A stretch of DNA of 64,000 bases from Muribaculaceae bacterium (GCA_017391675.1 JAFOXR010000012.1:1-64000), one strand, 5' to 3'; positions 1 to 9,364 are shown, counted from the first letter of the stretch. Numbers and translations are program-made. Notes: a model not told the origin generated them from the letters alone.

Positions 1-26
1 TGGGGGTTCGAGTCCCTTCACACGCA
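1..26 (+). tRNA. 3' end of a tRNA gene (isotype unknown)
   Basis: Only the T arm and the 3' acceptor strand are inside the window. A five-base-pair T stem (positions 2-6 with 14-18) closes a TTCGAGT loop at 7-13. It is followed by seven acceptor bases (19-25) and an A discriminator at 26. CCA does not follow directly, so it would be added after transcription. The 5' half is outside the window and the anticodon cannot be read. A strong terminator follows at 34-70. Confidence 0.8.
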
Positions 27-33
27 CGAAACC

Positions 34-70
34 AAAAGCGGAAGTTCAACAACTTCCGCTTTTCTTTTTT
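34..70 (+). terminator. Rho-independent terminator after the tRNA
   Basis: A perfect 13-base inverted repeat (34-46 with 51-63, loop CAAC) runs into a T-rich tract to position 70. It lies directly behind the tRNA and should end its transcript. Confidence 0.9.
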
Positions 71-273
71 ATATATCCTTATCTAAATCAACAGCCTACG
101 CAAGTTGCTAGAGAGAATTAATGCAAGCATTATGGTCAGAATACCGAAGGCATTGGAATGTATATTAACAGGTCGTGGTGATTCACCACGACCTGTAAGC
201 ATTAAAGAACACACTTATTCCAAACTTATGTTCTTGTGTCTTTTATCCTTAAACCGCAAGATTTACATGATTA
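71..273. other. Intergenic spacer with one perfect hairpin
   Basis: No gene is visible here. The only structure is a perfect 13-base inverted repeat with a 3-base loop (168-180 and 184-196). It lies downstream of the leftward fimbrillin-like gene, so it may end that transcript, but neither side has a good T tract. Confidence 0.5.
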
Positions 274-1821
274 TTAAGGCTCCTGAATACAACGCACATT
301 CTGCCCACGAGAAGCAGAGTAAGCAGCATAATACGCGCCACGTATGCCTTGTAAAAAATACCCATTGTTCAGCTTCGGGTATTCCTTTATATACGATACA
401 TTATCTATAAGACATTCAGCATTACTTGACTGTTGTGTCGCAGTAGTTCCATATCCTATTCCTCTAGCGGATTGCGAAGCGTCACAAGCCTCTGCAGTCC
501 ACATATACCCACGTAAATCAAGGTTATGATCCGATTTAGGTAGTTGCAAAGTAGAACCATTAACACCAGAAGGTGATATATATCCTTGGATAGGGAAATT
601 GATTTGCAAATAATCCGCGGATCCTGAAGTTCTAATTTGAGCTCTAGTATAATGTCTAACCCTATTATTCGGTATTACTCCTACCGAAGAATGAGCGTAA
701 CCATAATATATAAACGGATATGCAACCGTACCATCAGTGCTGACATACACTCCATTATTTGCACACATAAAGTCAAATGTATCATATTTTGGAATACACC
801 AACCCGGAGGGCACGGATCAAACAAAGTCTTTTTACCATTAGTAGCAGTCACTGCCGTTTCCGTATCTGGACTATACCATGGCCTTGTATTCGTATCCTC
901 GGTCCAAGACGCTCCTGTTGTGGCACCATAGCTAAAGAACAACATAGGATTCATTACACCCACATTCATTGGCACTTTGCCTGCAGTGTGAACCCATGGA
1001 GCAACAGTTGTTGTTCCATCTATTTCATATATAGAATATTGGTATCCCGTTTCTTGTTTGCTATGATCAGCACCATGATAAGGGAATGGATCTTTACGAC
1101 CATACTGATAATATAGTCCAAAACCCTCTATAGGATCTTCTGTTAAACCATTATGTGCAGACTGCGCACCAATACTACGATCCATTATCCATTTATTTTT
1201 GTAGATACCATTTGTCCAAATTGCTTCTGATTTAGAGTTCAGAAATGTAGTACTTCCATAGTGCCAGTAATGTTGCACATTTCCTATAAAGCTTTTCGTA
1301 TAAGTACTGCTTGACAAATTCGATTTAAACATATAGCCTTGATAATCCACAACATTCTCACCTGAATAATACAAAGTGGTTTTAGATGTATTAGCGGGCG
1401 CTCCATCTGGGCAATAGTCGGTAACCCACAAGTGCCAGCTCCACAGATAATCACTTTTACCATCGCTTCTTAACCCTCTGTATGTATTATTATCAGAAAA
1501 TGTAACAACATTACCGTTATCGTCAAGGAGTTTCAATCCAATTAGAATATTGCCATAAATATCATTAGTAGTATTATATATTACATTATCTTCCTTCTTC
1601 AGTACCTTGTCATAATTCAATACAAAATAAATCGGATTAAGCCCTTCTCCCTTATATATATCTTTATAAGACACTTTATTCCCTAATTCATCACTAAAAT
1701 ACAAAGCCCTGCCATTGATATCTTGCCATATCACTTCCACTTGCCATTTGCTGTATTTTGTAAGTGTTCGAGAAGGGTCTTTTTTTACAGTTTCCCAATA
1801 TTCATTCACTCGCTCATGCAC
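274..1821 (-). CDS. C-terminal part of a split fimbrillin-like surface protein
   Basis: This is the downstream portion of a gene broken by a stop codon. Reading the frame of the upstream lipoprotein ORF (1882-2976) through its TAA continues without another stop into this ORF, so the GTG at 1819-1821 is probably not a natural start. Just before it the frame encodes a WEIPVHERVNEYW-like stretch of the kind that follows an SNSYMI motif in large Bacteroidales fimbrillin-like proteins. Further on are WSWHLWVTDY and DPCPPGWCIP motifs, the latter common in C-terminal domains of DUF4906/fimbrillin-associated and FISUMP-type proteins. It has no signal peptide of its own, so it would be non-functional if made separately. 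Confidence 0.6.
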   Translation of the reverse strand: MHERVNEYWETVKKDPSRTLTKYSKWQVEVIWQDINGRALYFSDELGNKVSYKDIYKGEGLNPIYFVLNYDKVLKKEDNVIYNTTNDIYGNILIGLKLLDDNGNVVTFSDNNTYRGLRSDGKSDYLWSWHLWVTDYCPDGAPANTSKTTLYYSGENVVDYQGYMFKSNLSSSTYTKSFIGNVQHYWHYGSTTFLNSKSEAIWTNGIYKNKWIMDRSIGAQSAHNGLTEDPIEGFGLYYQYGRKDPFPYHGADHSKQETGYQYSIYEIDGTTTVAPWVHTAGKVPMNVGVMNPMLFFSYGATTGASWTEDTNTRPWYSPDTETAVTATNGKKTLFDPCPPGWCIPKYDTFDFMCANNGVYVSTDGTVAYPFIYYGYAHSSVGVIPNNRVRHYTRAQIRTSGSADYLQINFPIQGYISPSGVNGSTLQLPKSDHNLDLRGYMWTAEACDASQSARGIGYGTTATQQSSNAECLIDNVSYIKEYPKLNNGYFLQGIRGAYYAAYSASRGQNVRCIQEP

Positions 1822-1881
1822 TGGAATTTCCCAAACGGTTCTTCTTATGATATCTCCAGTAGCTTTATTTGTACCGTTGTT

Positions 1882-2976
1882 TTAGCTCTGCGCCTTAGGA
1901 TGAATCATATAGCTATTACTCTTCCCAGGTAATTTCACTTTAAGGCTTGTGTTATAATTATCAGGATAATACCAATTCAAATCCGAGTCTCCAGAATAAG
2001 CTATCCCGTCATCATTAATAGTTACTTCTATACTGTACTGATAATCGGCTATTATATTATAATTCGATAAATAATTGTACTCTTTAATGTTTCCTTCACC
2101 ATCTTTCTCACTAACACCTGGATATATTCTGTATGAAGTACACTGATAGTCAGTCAATCTCAATCCATCTATTTCCAAAAATGTAGAACCCGATGGCACC
2201 AATCCTGCTTCACGAGAATAAGTCTGCCCGCTTACATGTATCGGTTCATTGTGTGGAACATACCACGAATATGTATTGTCACCAACTTTCGACAAGTTCA
2301 TATCCTCCATATCATAGTTTACATATCCACGATTTATTTGCGCCACTGTCGCCTCATTACTATGACCGCTACGATATAGCGCATTCTGAGCATAACGCAT
2401 CTTATTACGCACACGCTTCATTCTCAAGTTAACAACTTGGCTCTCCGATGAATTATCTATGATTTTTACAGTAATTTTAGCCACATTCGGATTCAGCGTA
2501 AAGCCGAGAGTTCGTGTGTCTTGCGCTACATATTGAAATCCGCTCCATGTAAACTCTTCTGCAGAGCTAGGATCATTATCATAATGAGTGACATCATATG
2601 TAATATCATTCAAATCACTCAGTTTGCTACCAAGGGCCAGATTGTCAAAGGCGTCCTCTGGAGCATTGGCTATTAGAATTGCAAGATTAGATTCCGTTCC
2701 GGGGCATTCCAATACAACATTAAATGGCACCGTAGCGGAATAAGTTTTATTAGAAAGCGTTAAGTTTCCATCTTTTTTCACATAATACAGAAATGTGTAA
2801 CCTGTGATCTCAACCTCATCTCCAAGGATGGCACGGCTCTGCGCTCCCGAATATTTTGTTGTGGCATTAACCGAAATTTGCATAGGGTCCCCCTCTGCCA
2901 TAAATTTCATTTCGTCATCGCACGCCGCCATAGCAACGCACAGAACAAGCACTAATAATGCGTTTATATATTTCAT
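1882..2976 (-). CDS. Fimbrillin-like lipoprotein, N-terminal part, ends at a premature stop
   Basis: The 364-residue product starts with a lipoprotein signal peptide (hydrophobic residues 4-17, lipobox ending in AAC at about 19), so it should be exported and lipid-anchored. The body resembles Bacteroidales fimbrillin-like (Mfa-like/DUF4906) surface proteins: a beta-rich domain with an ILIANAP-type motif and a terminal SNSYMI motif. In relatives that motif leads into a further domain rather than ending the protein. Here a TAA at 1882-1884 stops the frame 8 codons after it, and the same frame continues to position 274. The intact gene would encode about 900 residues. Truncated, it may still yield an anchored N-terminal domain. 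Confidence 0.75.
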   Translation of the reverse strand: MKYINALLVLVLCVAMAACDDEMKFMAEGDPMQISVNATTKYSGAQSRAILGDEVEITGYTFLYYVKKDGNLTLSNKTYSATVPFNVVLECPGTESNLAILIANAPEDAFDNLALGSKLSDLNDITYDVTHYDNDPSSAEEFTWSGFQYVAQDTRTLGFTLNPNVAKITVKIIDNSSESQVVNLRMKRVRNKMRYAQNALYRSGHSNEATVAQINRGYVNYDMEDMNLSKVGDNTYSWYVPHNEPIHVSGQTYSREAGLVPSGSTFLEIDGLRLTDYQCTSYRIYPGVSEKDGEGNIKEYNYLSNYNIIADYQYSIEVTINDDGIAYSGDSDLNWYYPDNYNTSLKVKLPGKSNSYMIHPKAQS

Positions 2977-3327
2977 TTATTAGGTAAGATTTTAAGTACA
3001 ATTTCTTCTAATACAAATATTTCAATTTTCAAAACTATAAAAAAGTTTTAATATAATTTATATTTAGATAAAGAAAGTTCAAGCAGTTTGACATTTTTTT
3101 AACTTGCAACTGTCTCATCGATAAAATTTGGAGATTTCCATGCACTTTTTATAAGCATTTTATCCACATAATCCTACAATCTAAACATATAGGGCAGAAT
3201 TCCTAACATACGATCTTTTTCACAACTTCTTAAAGACTTCAGTGAAAATATTTTGTTGCTGATGCAATTAAGCTATCCTTTTCTGCAATTTTTCAAGACA
3301 TTTTCGGCTATTATGGCAAGAAAATAC
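2977..3327. other. A+T-rich divergent intergenic region
   Basis: About 350 bases between the leftward fimbrillin-like gene and the rightward GSCFA gene. No ORF, RNA gene or repeat was recognised. An AATATTTG near 3014 on the minus strand misses the TAnnTTTG consensus by one base and may be part of the fimbrillin promoter. Confidence 0.4.
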
Positions 3328-3335
3328 TATTTTTG
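3328..3335 (+). promoter_or_regulatory. Bacteroidetes -7 element for the GSCFA-murF operon
   Basis: TATTTTTG matches TAnnTTTG and lies 18 bases before the ATG at 3354. No clear -33 TTTG was found at the usual distance. Confidence 0.55.
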
Positions 3336-3353
3336 TAAAACAAAGACCATTCT

Positions 3354-4334
3354 ATGGAATTCAGGACTGTTATACACCAGAATGAACGGCGCGGTGACAT
3401 AAAGCATCATCACCGGATTATGCTCATCGGCTCCTGTTTCTCCGACAATATCGGGAACAGGCTCTGCCGAGCTATGTTCAATGCCGAGGTGAACCCGTTC
3501 GGCACCGTGTATAATCCTGCAAGCATAAAAAGCGAGATAGAACGCATCATCAATGCCGCTCCTATAACCGACGAAGAGATGTTTCTCGCCAACGGCATGT
3601 GGAACCATTTCTCGTTCCACTCGCAATTCTCAAGATGCGACAAGGACGAAGCCGTCAGGCTCATGAACATCAGGCTCAGTTATGCGCATGAGCACTTGAA
3701 ACGATGCGATGAGGTTATTATTACCCTCGGAACAGCCTTTGTATACTGGAATAACGATAGCGGTAACATCGTGAGCAACTGCCATAAGCTTCCTGCAGTC
3801 CAATTCACCCGTTCAATGATGAGCGTAAGCGAGGTGACCGAATGTCTTGATGGCATAGTACAGGCAATAAACAGCTATGCGCCTCAGGCAAAGGTAGTGT
3901 TTACCGTAAGTCCAATAAGGCATCTGGCCGACGGACTGGAGCAGAACCAGCAGAGCAAGAGCACTCTACGGGTAGCCATAGGAGAAACCGTCGCAAAGCA
4001 GCACGAATGCTGCAGCTACTTCCCTGCCTACGAAATAATGATGGACGACTTGAGGGACTACCGTTTCTACGCTGCCGATATGACGCACCCAAGCGATGTG
4101 GCAGTTGAATATATATGGAATGCTTTCAAGGAGGCTTATCTTGACGAAAGAACAATCCAAACTGCAGCGCGCTGCGAACGCATATACAAAAGGCTGGAAC
4201 ATCGCCCGATGACCGACAACAAGGAAGCCATCGCCCGTTTCCGCAACGAAACAGCAGAGATACTCAAGAACCTTATGAATGAATTTCCTTATCTGAAGGA
4301 GATTCCTAAACTAAACGAATACCTTGCGTTATGA
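3354..4334 (+). CDS. GSCFA-domain protein (SGNH-hydrolase clan)
   Basis: This 326-residue protein carries the family signature GSCFS at residues 26-30, with the presumed nucleophilic serine, and a DMTHPS motif near the C-terminal third that could supply the catalytic Asp and His. GSCFA proteins belong to the GDSL/SGNH esterase clan; their substrate is not established. No signal peptide is visible, so it is probably cytoplasmic. Its stop overlaps the start of the MurF-Alr gene by four bases (ATGA), implying translational coupling and a possible link to cell-wall precursor metabolism, which is inference. Confidence 0.85.
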   Translation: MEFRTVIHQNERRGDIKHHHRIMLIGSCFSDNIGNRLCRAMFNAEVNPFGTVYNPASIKSEIERIINAAPITDEEMFLANGMWNHFSFHSQFSRCDKDEAVRLMNIRLSYAHEHLKRCDEVIITLGTAFVYWNNDSGNIVSNCHKLPAVQFTRSMMSVSEVTECLDGIVQAINSYAPQAKVVFTVSPIRHLADGLEQNQQSKSTLRVAIGETVAKQHECCSYFPAYEIMMDDLRDYRFYAADMTHPSDVAVEYIWNAFKEAYLDERTIQTAARCERIYKRLEHRPMTDNKEAIARFRNETAEILKNLMNEFPYLKEIPKLNEYLAL

Positions 4335-6808
4335 AATATTCAATTAAGGAAATAGCTGCAATACTGCACATAAGCGCAGATTGCCTTAACGAGCCTAAAG
4401 CCATAGTGAGCGCATTGCTCACCGACTCACGGTCACTCACCTATCCTGGTGAATCGCTCTTTTTTGCTATCAAGACCAAGAACAACGACGGTCACCACTA
4501 TATCGCCGAACTGTACAAAAAGGGCGTAAAGAACTTCGTTGTGGAATCGGTAGCGGGCATACCGCCCGAATTCAATGATGCCAATTTCCTTAAAGTTGAC
4601 AGTTCGGGGGTAGCACTGCAAGCTATTGCCGCCTACCACCGCAAACGCTTCACCTGCCCAGTGATAGGCATCACCGGCAGCAAGGGGAAAACGACTCTTA
4701 AAGAACGCCTTAACCAGTTGCTTAAAGAGGACTACAGCATAGTGAGAAGTCCGCGCAGCTTCAATTCTCAGATAGGCGTACCTCTATCATTGTGGGAAAT
4801 AGACGACAACACTTCTCTAGGTATTATTGAAGCAGGCATTTCGCAGCCTAACGAGATGAACTTGCTTCAGGACATGATAAGGCCTACGATAGGCGTATGG
4901 ACCAACATAGGCGACGAACATAGCGACGGATTCTTGTCCATCTATCAGAAAGCCAAAGAGAAAGCCAAGCTGCTCACCAATTGCGACACCATCATATATT
5001 GTGCCGACGACAAGCTTATAAGCGAAACGGTAAAGCCTATCCTTAAAGTGGCTCAGGGTATCGGTTGGTCTCAGCACGACACTAATGCTGAACTTTACAT
5101 CTCTCAAATTGACAAGAACGAAAAGACTACCGATATAATCTATCGCTACGGATACAACACAAGCCGAATCACCGTACCGCTCACGCGCGACCGCGACATC
5201 GAAAATGTGATGAATTGCCTGGCAGTCATGCTTTGCCTGGGAATCGACACCGACACGATAGGAGAACGCATGGCGCGACTTACTCCCATTGACACTCGAT
5301 TGAATGTGATAGAAGGGACTAACAACTGCATGGTGATTGCCGACTCCTATACCAGCGACTACAATTCTCTGGCTCCGGCACTTGATTTCATGGCACGAAG
5401 AAGGACACAGGGCAGCGGCATGACAGTGATTCTTTCTGATGTTCAGCATGAGGCTTTCACCACTGCCGAACTGTACCGACTCATTGCCGAACTGATGAAG
5501 AACAAGAATATCACACGATTCATCGGCATAGGTGAGGAAATAGAAGCCAATCAACGGTACTTCGGCATAAATTCGCAATTCTTCCAATCTACCGAAGAGT
5601 TCCTGCAAGAAGTGTCACAAAGCGATTTTGAAGACGAAATTATACTAGTGAAAGGCGCACCAGAATTTGAGTTCAAGCGCATCATTGACATGCTTGAAGC
5701 ACGACAGCATCAAACGGTGCTGCAGGTCAACCTTGACGCCGTGGCAAGCAACTATAATTTTTTCCGGTCAAAGCTTCGCCCCGACACTAAGATCGTGTGC
5801 ATGGTGAAGGCTTCGGGATATGGAGCAGGCTCCGACGAATTGGCTAAAACTCTTCAGGACCGGGGCGCTGCCTATCTTGCCGTTGCCGCTCACGACGAAG
5901 GTGCCGACCTGCGCAAAGCAGGCATCACAATGCCTATAATGGTTCTTAACCCTAAGGTAACCAACTATAAGGCTATGTTTGCCTACAGTCTGGAACCAGA
6001 AGTCTTCAGTCTGGAAGAATGCAAGGAAATAATAAAAGAAGCCGAGAAGTGCGGAATAACCGACTATCCTGTTCACATCAAGATAGAAACCGGAATGAAC
6101 CGCCTCGGATTCCTCAAGGAACAGCTGCCCGAACTAGTGAACTTGCTGCAAAGTCAGGACGCAATAAAACCTGCCAGCGTATTTTCTCATCTTAGCGTTG
6201 CCGATGAACCTCTGCAAGATGAATACACGATGAAGCAGTTCACCTATTTCGAGGAATGCTGCAACATACTGCAAAGCGGATTCAAACACCACATTCTTCG
6301 ACACATTCTCAACACCACAGGCATAATACGCTTCCCCGAATACCAGTATGACATGGTGAGAGTGGGCATAGGGCTTAATGGCATAGCCACCGTTAATGAC
6401 GGTTCAGAAGATGAACTGGAGCCCATTTCATCGCTGCATTCGGTAATAATATCCATCAAGGAGCACCCGGCAGGCACGACAATAGGATACGGCCGCAAAG
6501 GCGTACTTGAACGCAAGTCACGAATCGCTACAATACCTATAGGATATGCCGATGGATTCGCACGATGCTTCAGCAACGGCAAAGCCTGCATGTGGGTGAA
6601 CGGAACATTGTGCCCTACAATAGGCAATGTGTGCATGGATGTGTGTATGATAGATGTAACCGAAGCCGATTGCAAGGTGGGCGACTCGGTGGAAATCTTC
6701 GGTAAGCACATTCCCGTTGAGGCACTTGCCGAGGCTCGCGGTACAATTCCATATGAGATTCTTACTTCAATTTCAAGTCGCGTGAAACGCGTTTATTATC
6801 GTGAATGA
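4331..6808 (+). CDS. murF-alr: Bifunctional MurF ligase / alanine racemase
   Basis: The 825-residue fusion joins two steps of peptidoglycan precursor synthesis. The N-terminal half (about 1-455) is UDP-N-acetylmuramoyl-tripeptide:D-Ala-D-Ala ligase, with the Mur-ligase ATP-binding loop GITGSKGKTT at 113-122. The C-terminal half (about 460-825) is a PLP-dependent alanine racemase: the MVKASGYG motif places the PLP lysine at K493, and a GYADGF motif further on carries the expected catalytic tyrosine. The fusion is a known Bacteroidetes arrangement and the length is about that of the two enzymes added together. It is coupled to the GSCFA gene upstream, and tadA starts two bases after its stop. 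Confidence 0.95.
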   Translation: MKYSIKEIAAILHISADCLNEPKAIVSALLTDSRSLTYPGESLFFAIKTKNNDGHHYIAELYKKGVKNFVVESVAGIPPEFNDANFLKVDSSGVALQAIAAYHRKRFTCPVIGITGSKGKTTLKERLNQLLKEDYSIVRSPRSFNSQIGVPLSLWEIDDNTSLGIIEAGISQPNEMNLLQDMIRPTIGVWTNIGDEHSDGFLSIYQKAKEKAKLLTNCDTIIYCADDKLISETVKPILKVAQGIGWSQHDTNAELYISQIDKNEKTTDIIYRYGYNTSRITVPLTRDRDIENVMNCLAVMLCLGIDTDTIGERMARLTPIDTRLNVIEGTNNCMVIADSYTSDYNSLAPALDFMARRRTQGSGMTVILSDVQHEAFTTAELYRLIAELMKNKNITRFIGIGEEIEANQRYFGINSQFFQSTEEFLQEVSQSDFEDEIILVKGAPEFEFKRIIDMLEARQHQTVLQVNLDAVASNYNFFRSKLRPDTKIVCMVKASGYGAGSDELAKTLQDRGAAYLAVAAHDEGADLRKAGITMPIMVLNPKVTNYKAMFAYSLEPEVFSLEECKEIIKEAEKCGITDYPVHIKIETGMNRLGFLKEQLPELVNLLQSQDAIKPASVFSHLSVADEPLQDEYTMKQFTYFEECCNILQSGFKHHILRHILNTTGIIRFPEYQYDMVRVGIGLNGIATVNDGSEDELEPISSLHSVIISIKEHPAGTTIGYGRKGVLERKSRIATIPIGYADGFARCFSNGKACMWVNGTLCPTIGNVCMDVCMIDVTEADCKVGDSVEIFGKHIPVEALAEARGTIPYEILTSISSRVKRVYYRE

Positions 6809-6809
6809 T

Positions 6810-7262
6810 ATGGAACTGATAGACCAACAAAAACAAGACGAACGATATATGCGCCTTGCACTCGACGAAGCGCACAAGGCTATGGACAGGAACGAAGTGC
6901 CTATCGGGGCTGTTATAGTGGCAGGCAATCAAGTGATTGCGCGCGCCCATAATCTCACCGAAACTCTTACCGATGTGACTGCGCACGCCGAAATGCAGGC
7001 TATCACTTCGGCTGCCGATTATCTCGGGGGGAAATATCTCACCGAATGCACATTGTATGTAACGGTTGAACCTTGCCTGATGTGTGCAGGCGCACTTGGG
7101 TGGAGTCAGATAAAAAGAGTGGTGTATGGCGCAGCCGACGACAAGCGCGGATATCACACCTTCTGCGAAAATCCGTTTCACCCCCGCACCACGATAACCG
7201 GCGGAGTGCTTGCCGAGGAATGCTCAACTCTGGTGTCGACATTTTTTAAGAAGAAAAGATAA
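6810..7262 (+). CDS. tadA: tRNA adenosine(34) deaminase
   Basis: The 150-residue zinc enzyme converts wobble adenosine to inosine in tRNA. With the ATG at 6810 as start, the HAE motif (H59, E61) and the PCLMC motif (C89, C92) give the zinc ligands and catalytic glutamate of the cytidine/deoxycytidylate deaminase fold. An in-frame GTG at 6801 would add three residues but lies inside the preceding gene. The ATG just after the alr stop is the more natural start. Length fits the family. Confidence 0.93.
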   Translation: MELIDQQKQDERYMRLALDEAHKAMDRNEVPIGAVIVAGNQVIARAHNLTETLTDVTAHAEMQAITSAADYLGGKYLTECTLYVTVEPCLMCAGALGWSQIKRVVYGAADDKRGYHTFCENPFHPRTTITGGVLAEECSTLVSTFFKKKR

Positions 7263-7288
7263 AGAAAACAATAAAAACAAAATTGATT

Positions 7289-8158
7289 ATGAAAAAAACA
7301 TCTTTCGTATTAGCATCGTTAATGCTAATTATCTCGTTTGCATTTGCAAGCAAAGCGCAAGCACAAGAATGTGTCAGTCAGGTGGATACAGTGGCTGTAA
7401 CAAGTCAAAAAATGGGACGCGATATCAAGAATGTGGTGATTGTGCCTGCACAATATCACGATATTGATTGGCAGGAAAAGTGTTATCCTGTATTGTATCT
7501 TCTTCATGGTTATGGTGGCACTTATGGCGACTGGATTAAGAAGAAACCCGAATTGCAAGACTTGGCAACCGATTTCGGCCTAATCATCGTTTGTCCCGAT
7601 GGTCAAGACAGTTGGTATCTTGATTCACCTATCGACCCAAACAGTCAATTTGAAACATATATAACCAAGGAACTTGTTGAATATATCGACAGCAATTATC
7701 GCACATTTGACAATCCGGAAAACCGTGCAATAACCGGTTTGAGTATGGGTGGACATGGTGGTATGAGCCTTGGCTTGAAACACCCTGAAATCTATGGTCA
7801 ATGCGGTAGTATGAGTGGTGGCGTAAACATCGTTCCTTTCCCTGAAAAATGGAAAATCAAATTGCGCCTTGGTACTCAAGAAGAAAATCCTGAACTATGG
7901 GAGCAAAACAGCGTTATAAACATTGCAAGAGGTATTGAATCAACAAATCAACGCATCTATATCGATTGCGGTGTGAGCGATTTCTTCTATAAGGTGAATG
8001 AAGACTTGCACGCATTGCTGCTTGAAAAGAAAATCGACCACGAATACACAACCCGCCCCGGTAACCACACTTGGCCATACTGGTGCAACTCAATCGATTT
8101 TCAAGTATTATTCTTCAGCAAGGGCTTTGCCGAAGCAGCTGCAAAAACAGCACATTGA
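7289..8158 (+). CDS. Secreted alpha/beta-hydrolase esterase (esterase D / feruloyl-esterase-like)
   Basis: The 289-residue protein starts with a Sec signal peptide (MKKTSFVLAS, cleavage after AQA near residue 25). The mature part shows the Esterase D/CE1-like pattern: LLHGYGG near the oxyanion hole, GLSMGG with nucleophile S152, an aspartate in the IDCGVSDFF region and NHTW with H260. Such enzymes cut acyl or feruloyl esters from carbohydrates or act on formyl-glutathione-like esters; the signal peptide favours an extracytoplasmic substrate. An in-frame TTG six bases upstream is less likely as start. It lies 26 bases behind tadA and ends before a strong terminator. Confidence 0.85.
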   Translation: MKKTSFVLASLMLIISFAFASKAQAQECVSQVDTVAVTSQKMGRDIKNVVIVPAQYHDIDWQEKCYPVLYLLHGYGGTYGDWIKKKPELQDLATDFGLIIVCPDGQDSWYLDSPIDPNSQFETYITKELVEYIDSNYRTFDNPENRAITGLSMGGHGGMSLGLKHPEIYGQCGSMSGGVNIVPFPEKWKIKLRLGTQEENPELWEQNSVINIARGIESTNQRIYIDCGVSDFFYKVNEDLHALLLEKKIDHEYTTRPGNHTWPYWCNSIDFQVLFFSKGFAEAAAKTAH

Positions 8159-8182
8159 GCAAGGTCGGTATAACTAATGGAC

Positions 8183-8215
8183 AAAGGGTGAGCATGTTTT
8201 ATGACTCACCCTTTT
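8183..8215 (+). terminator. Rho-independent terminator after the esterase gene
   Basis: A ten-base stem (8183-8192 with 8205-8214) closes a 12-base loop and ends in TTTT. It lies 25 bases after the esterase stop, between convergent genes, and may also serve the leftward hydrolase gene. Confidence 0.8.
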
Positions 8216-8263
8216 AAGTTCAAAATAAGACTAGTTCATGCCTAAGCACACTGCCGTTACATA

Positions 8264-9310
8264 TTATTTATCACAAACGGTTTTATACTGTGACTTGCAG
8301 AATGACAGAATGCGGTTAGCCACTTCATAGACCTCAGCTACACTGGCATTGCAGAAACTATGACGGAGTCGCTTGAATCGCATCATCTTTGCCTCGACTC
8401 CACACTTTCTCAACTCCACAAACATCTTGAGCGACTGGTCAATCTTCACCGTCGTATCGGCAGCTCCATGCATTATGAGTGTGGGACAGCAGTCCTTGCT
8501 CACATAATTTATAGGCGAGAACTCACGGCAAAGCATCATCACACGCTTCTTCTGCGTTTCTACATCAAACCCTGTCACGCATTTCAGTTGCCTGTTGCGC
8601 TTCATGATGACTTTGCGAACGCACAATTTGGCGAATGCGGTCATGAAAGGATTCAAGTCGGTGCGGAATAATGTATTCAAGTCAGTAGGACCATAGGTAT
8701 CTACCACATACTTTACCTTAGCCGGGATATTGCTTAGCTCGGGAGAACCTTTGTAACGCTCCTCGCCGGTATAGGCAGTCATCATTGCCAGCTGTCCTCC
8801 TGCCGAAGCTCCCCATATCCCTATATTGCCTGCATCAAGCCCATATTCCTTTCCATGAAAACGCACCCAGCGCACAGCATCTTTACAGTCGGCAATCTGA
8901 TGCTGAATGTGGCTCATGCCATTGTTGGCTAGACGGTAATCAACGCTCACCACAGCAAACCCATTACGATTAAGAGTGCGCAGAACATACTGGCGGAAAG
9001 TGCGCTTGATATTGTTCTTGCTCGCCTCAACCCATGAACCGCCATGAATAAACAGCAGTACTGGTGCCAGGCGTGCCTCGGCATAAGGCTTCTCAGGCAA
9101 ATATATATCGAGATGAAGACGCGTTCCATCAACCGTCTTGTATACAACATTCTTATATGCAGGATAATCCTCGCCAAGTTTAGGCAGCGAACTGGCAGTG
9201 GAAGCATAAGCAGAACCAAGTTTTGACGATGCGTAATAAATTACCATTCCCGCACCCAGTCCCGTTGCTAATAACCACTTTTGCCTTTGCGACAAGCTAA
9301 TGTTTCCCAT
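8264..9310 (-). CDS. Alpha/beta-hydrolase fold esterase/lipase (HSL-like)
   Basis: The 348-residue protein has one N-terminal hydrophobic segment (about 12-30), probably a membrane anchor or uncleaved signal. An esterase domain follows, with the HGGSW oxyanion motif of hormone-sensitive-lipase/BD-FAE-type enzymes, the nucleophile motif GASAGG, and a distal HGAADTTVK (acid) and LRHSF (histidine). The substrate is unknown; acylated sugars or lipids are plausible. It is a single gene with its own well-formed promoter at 9333-9364 on the minus strand. Confidence 0.83.
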   Translation of the reverse strand: MGNISLSQRQKWLLATGLGAGMVIYYASSKLGSAYASTASSLPKLGEDYPAYKNVVYKTVDGTRLHLDIYLPEKPYAEARLAPVLLFIHGGSWVEASKNNIKRTFRQYVLRTLNRNGFAVVSVDYRLANNGMSHIQHQIADCKDAVRWVRFHGKEYGLDAGNIGIWGASAGGQLAMMTAYTGEERYKGSPELSNIPAKVKYVVDTYGPTDLNTLFRTDLNPFMTAFAKLCVRKVIMKRNRQLKCVTGFDVETQKKRVMMLCREFSPINYVSKDCCPTLIMHGAADTTVKIDQSLKMFVELRKCGVEAKMMRFKRLRHSFCNASVAEVYEVANRILSFCKSQYKTVCDK

Positions 9311-9332
9311 AATCCTAATGTTTTATATTATA

Positions 9333-9364
9333 CAAATTTAGTGAGAAATAGTTTTTCTTCCAAA
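9333..9364 (-). promoter_or_regulatory. Near-consensus Bacteroidetes promoter for the lipase gene
   Basis: On the minus strand a TTTG (9361-9364) and a TAAATTTG (9333-9340) are separated by 20 bases, the typical -33/-7 spacing. The start codon is 22 bases downstream of the -7 element. Confidence 0.75.

Noticed and set aside
105-410. 101-residue plus-strand ORF near the window start
   Set aside because: It runs over the perfect hairpin and antisense to the end of the fimbrillin-like gene. It has no recognisable protein pattern.
1882-1884. Programmed recoding of the TAA in the fimbrillin-like gene
   Set aside because: TAA is not a selenocysteine codon and is a normal stop elsewhere in the window. 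No recoding structure was seen. A nonsense mutation or sequence error is simpler.
4817-5608. 263-residue minus-strand ORF opposite murF-alr
   Set aside because: It is a shadow frame of the ligase domain. No start context or domain supports it.
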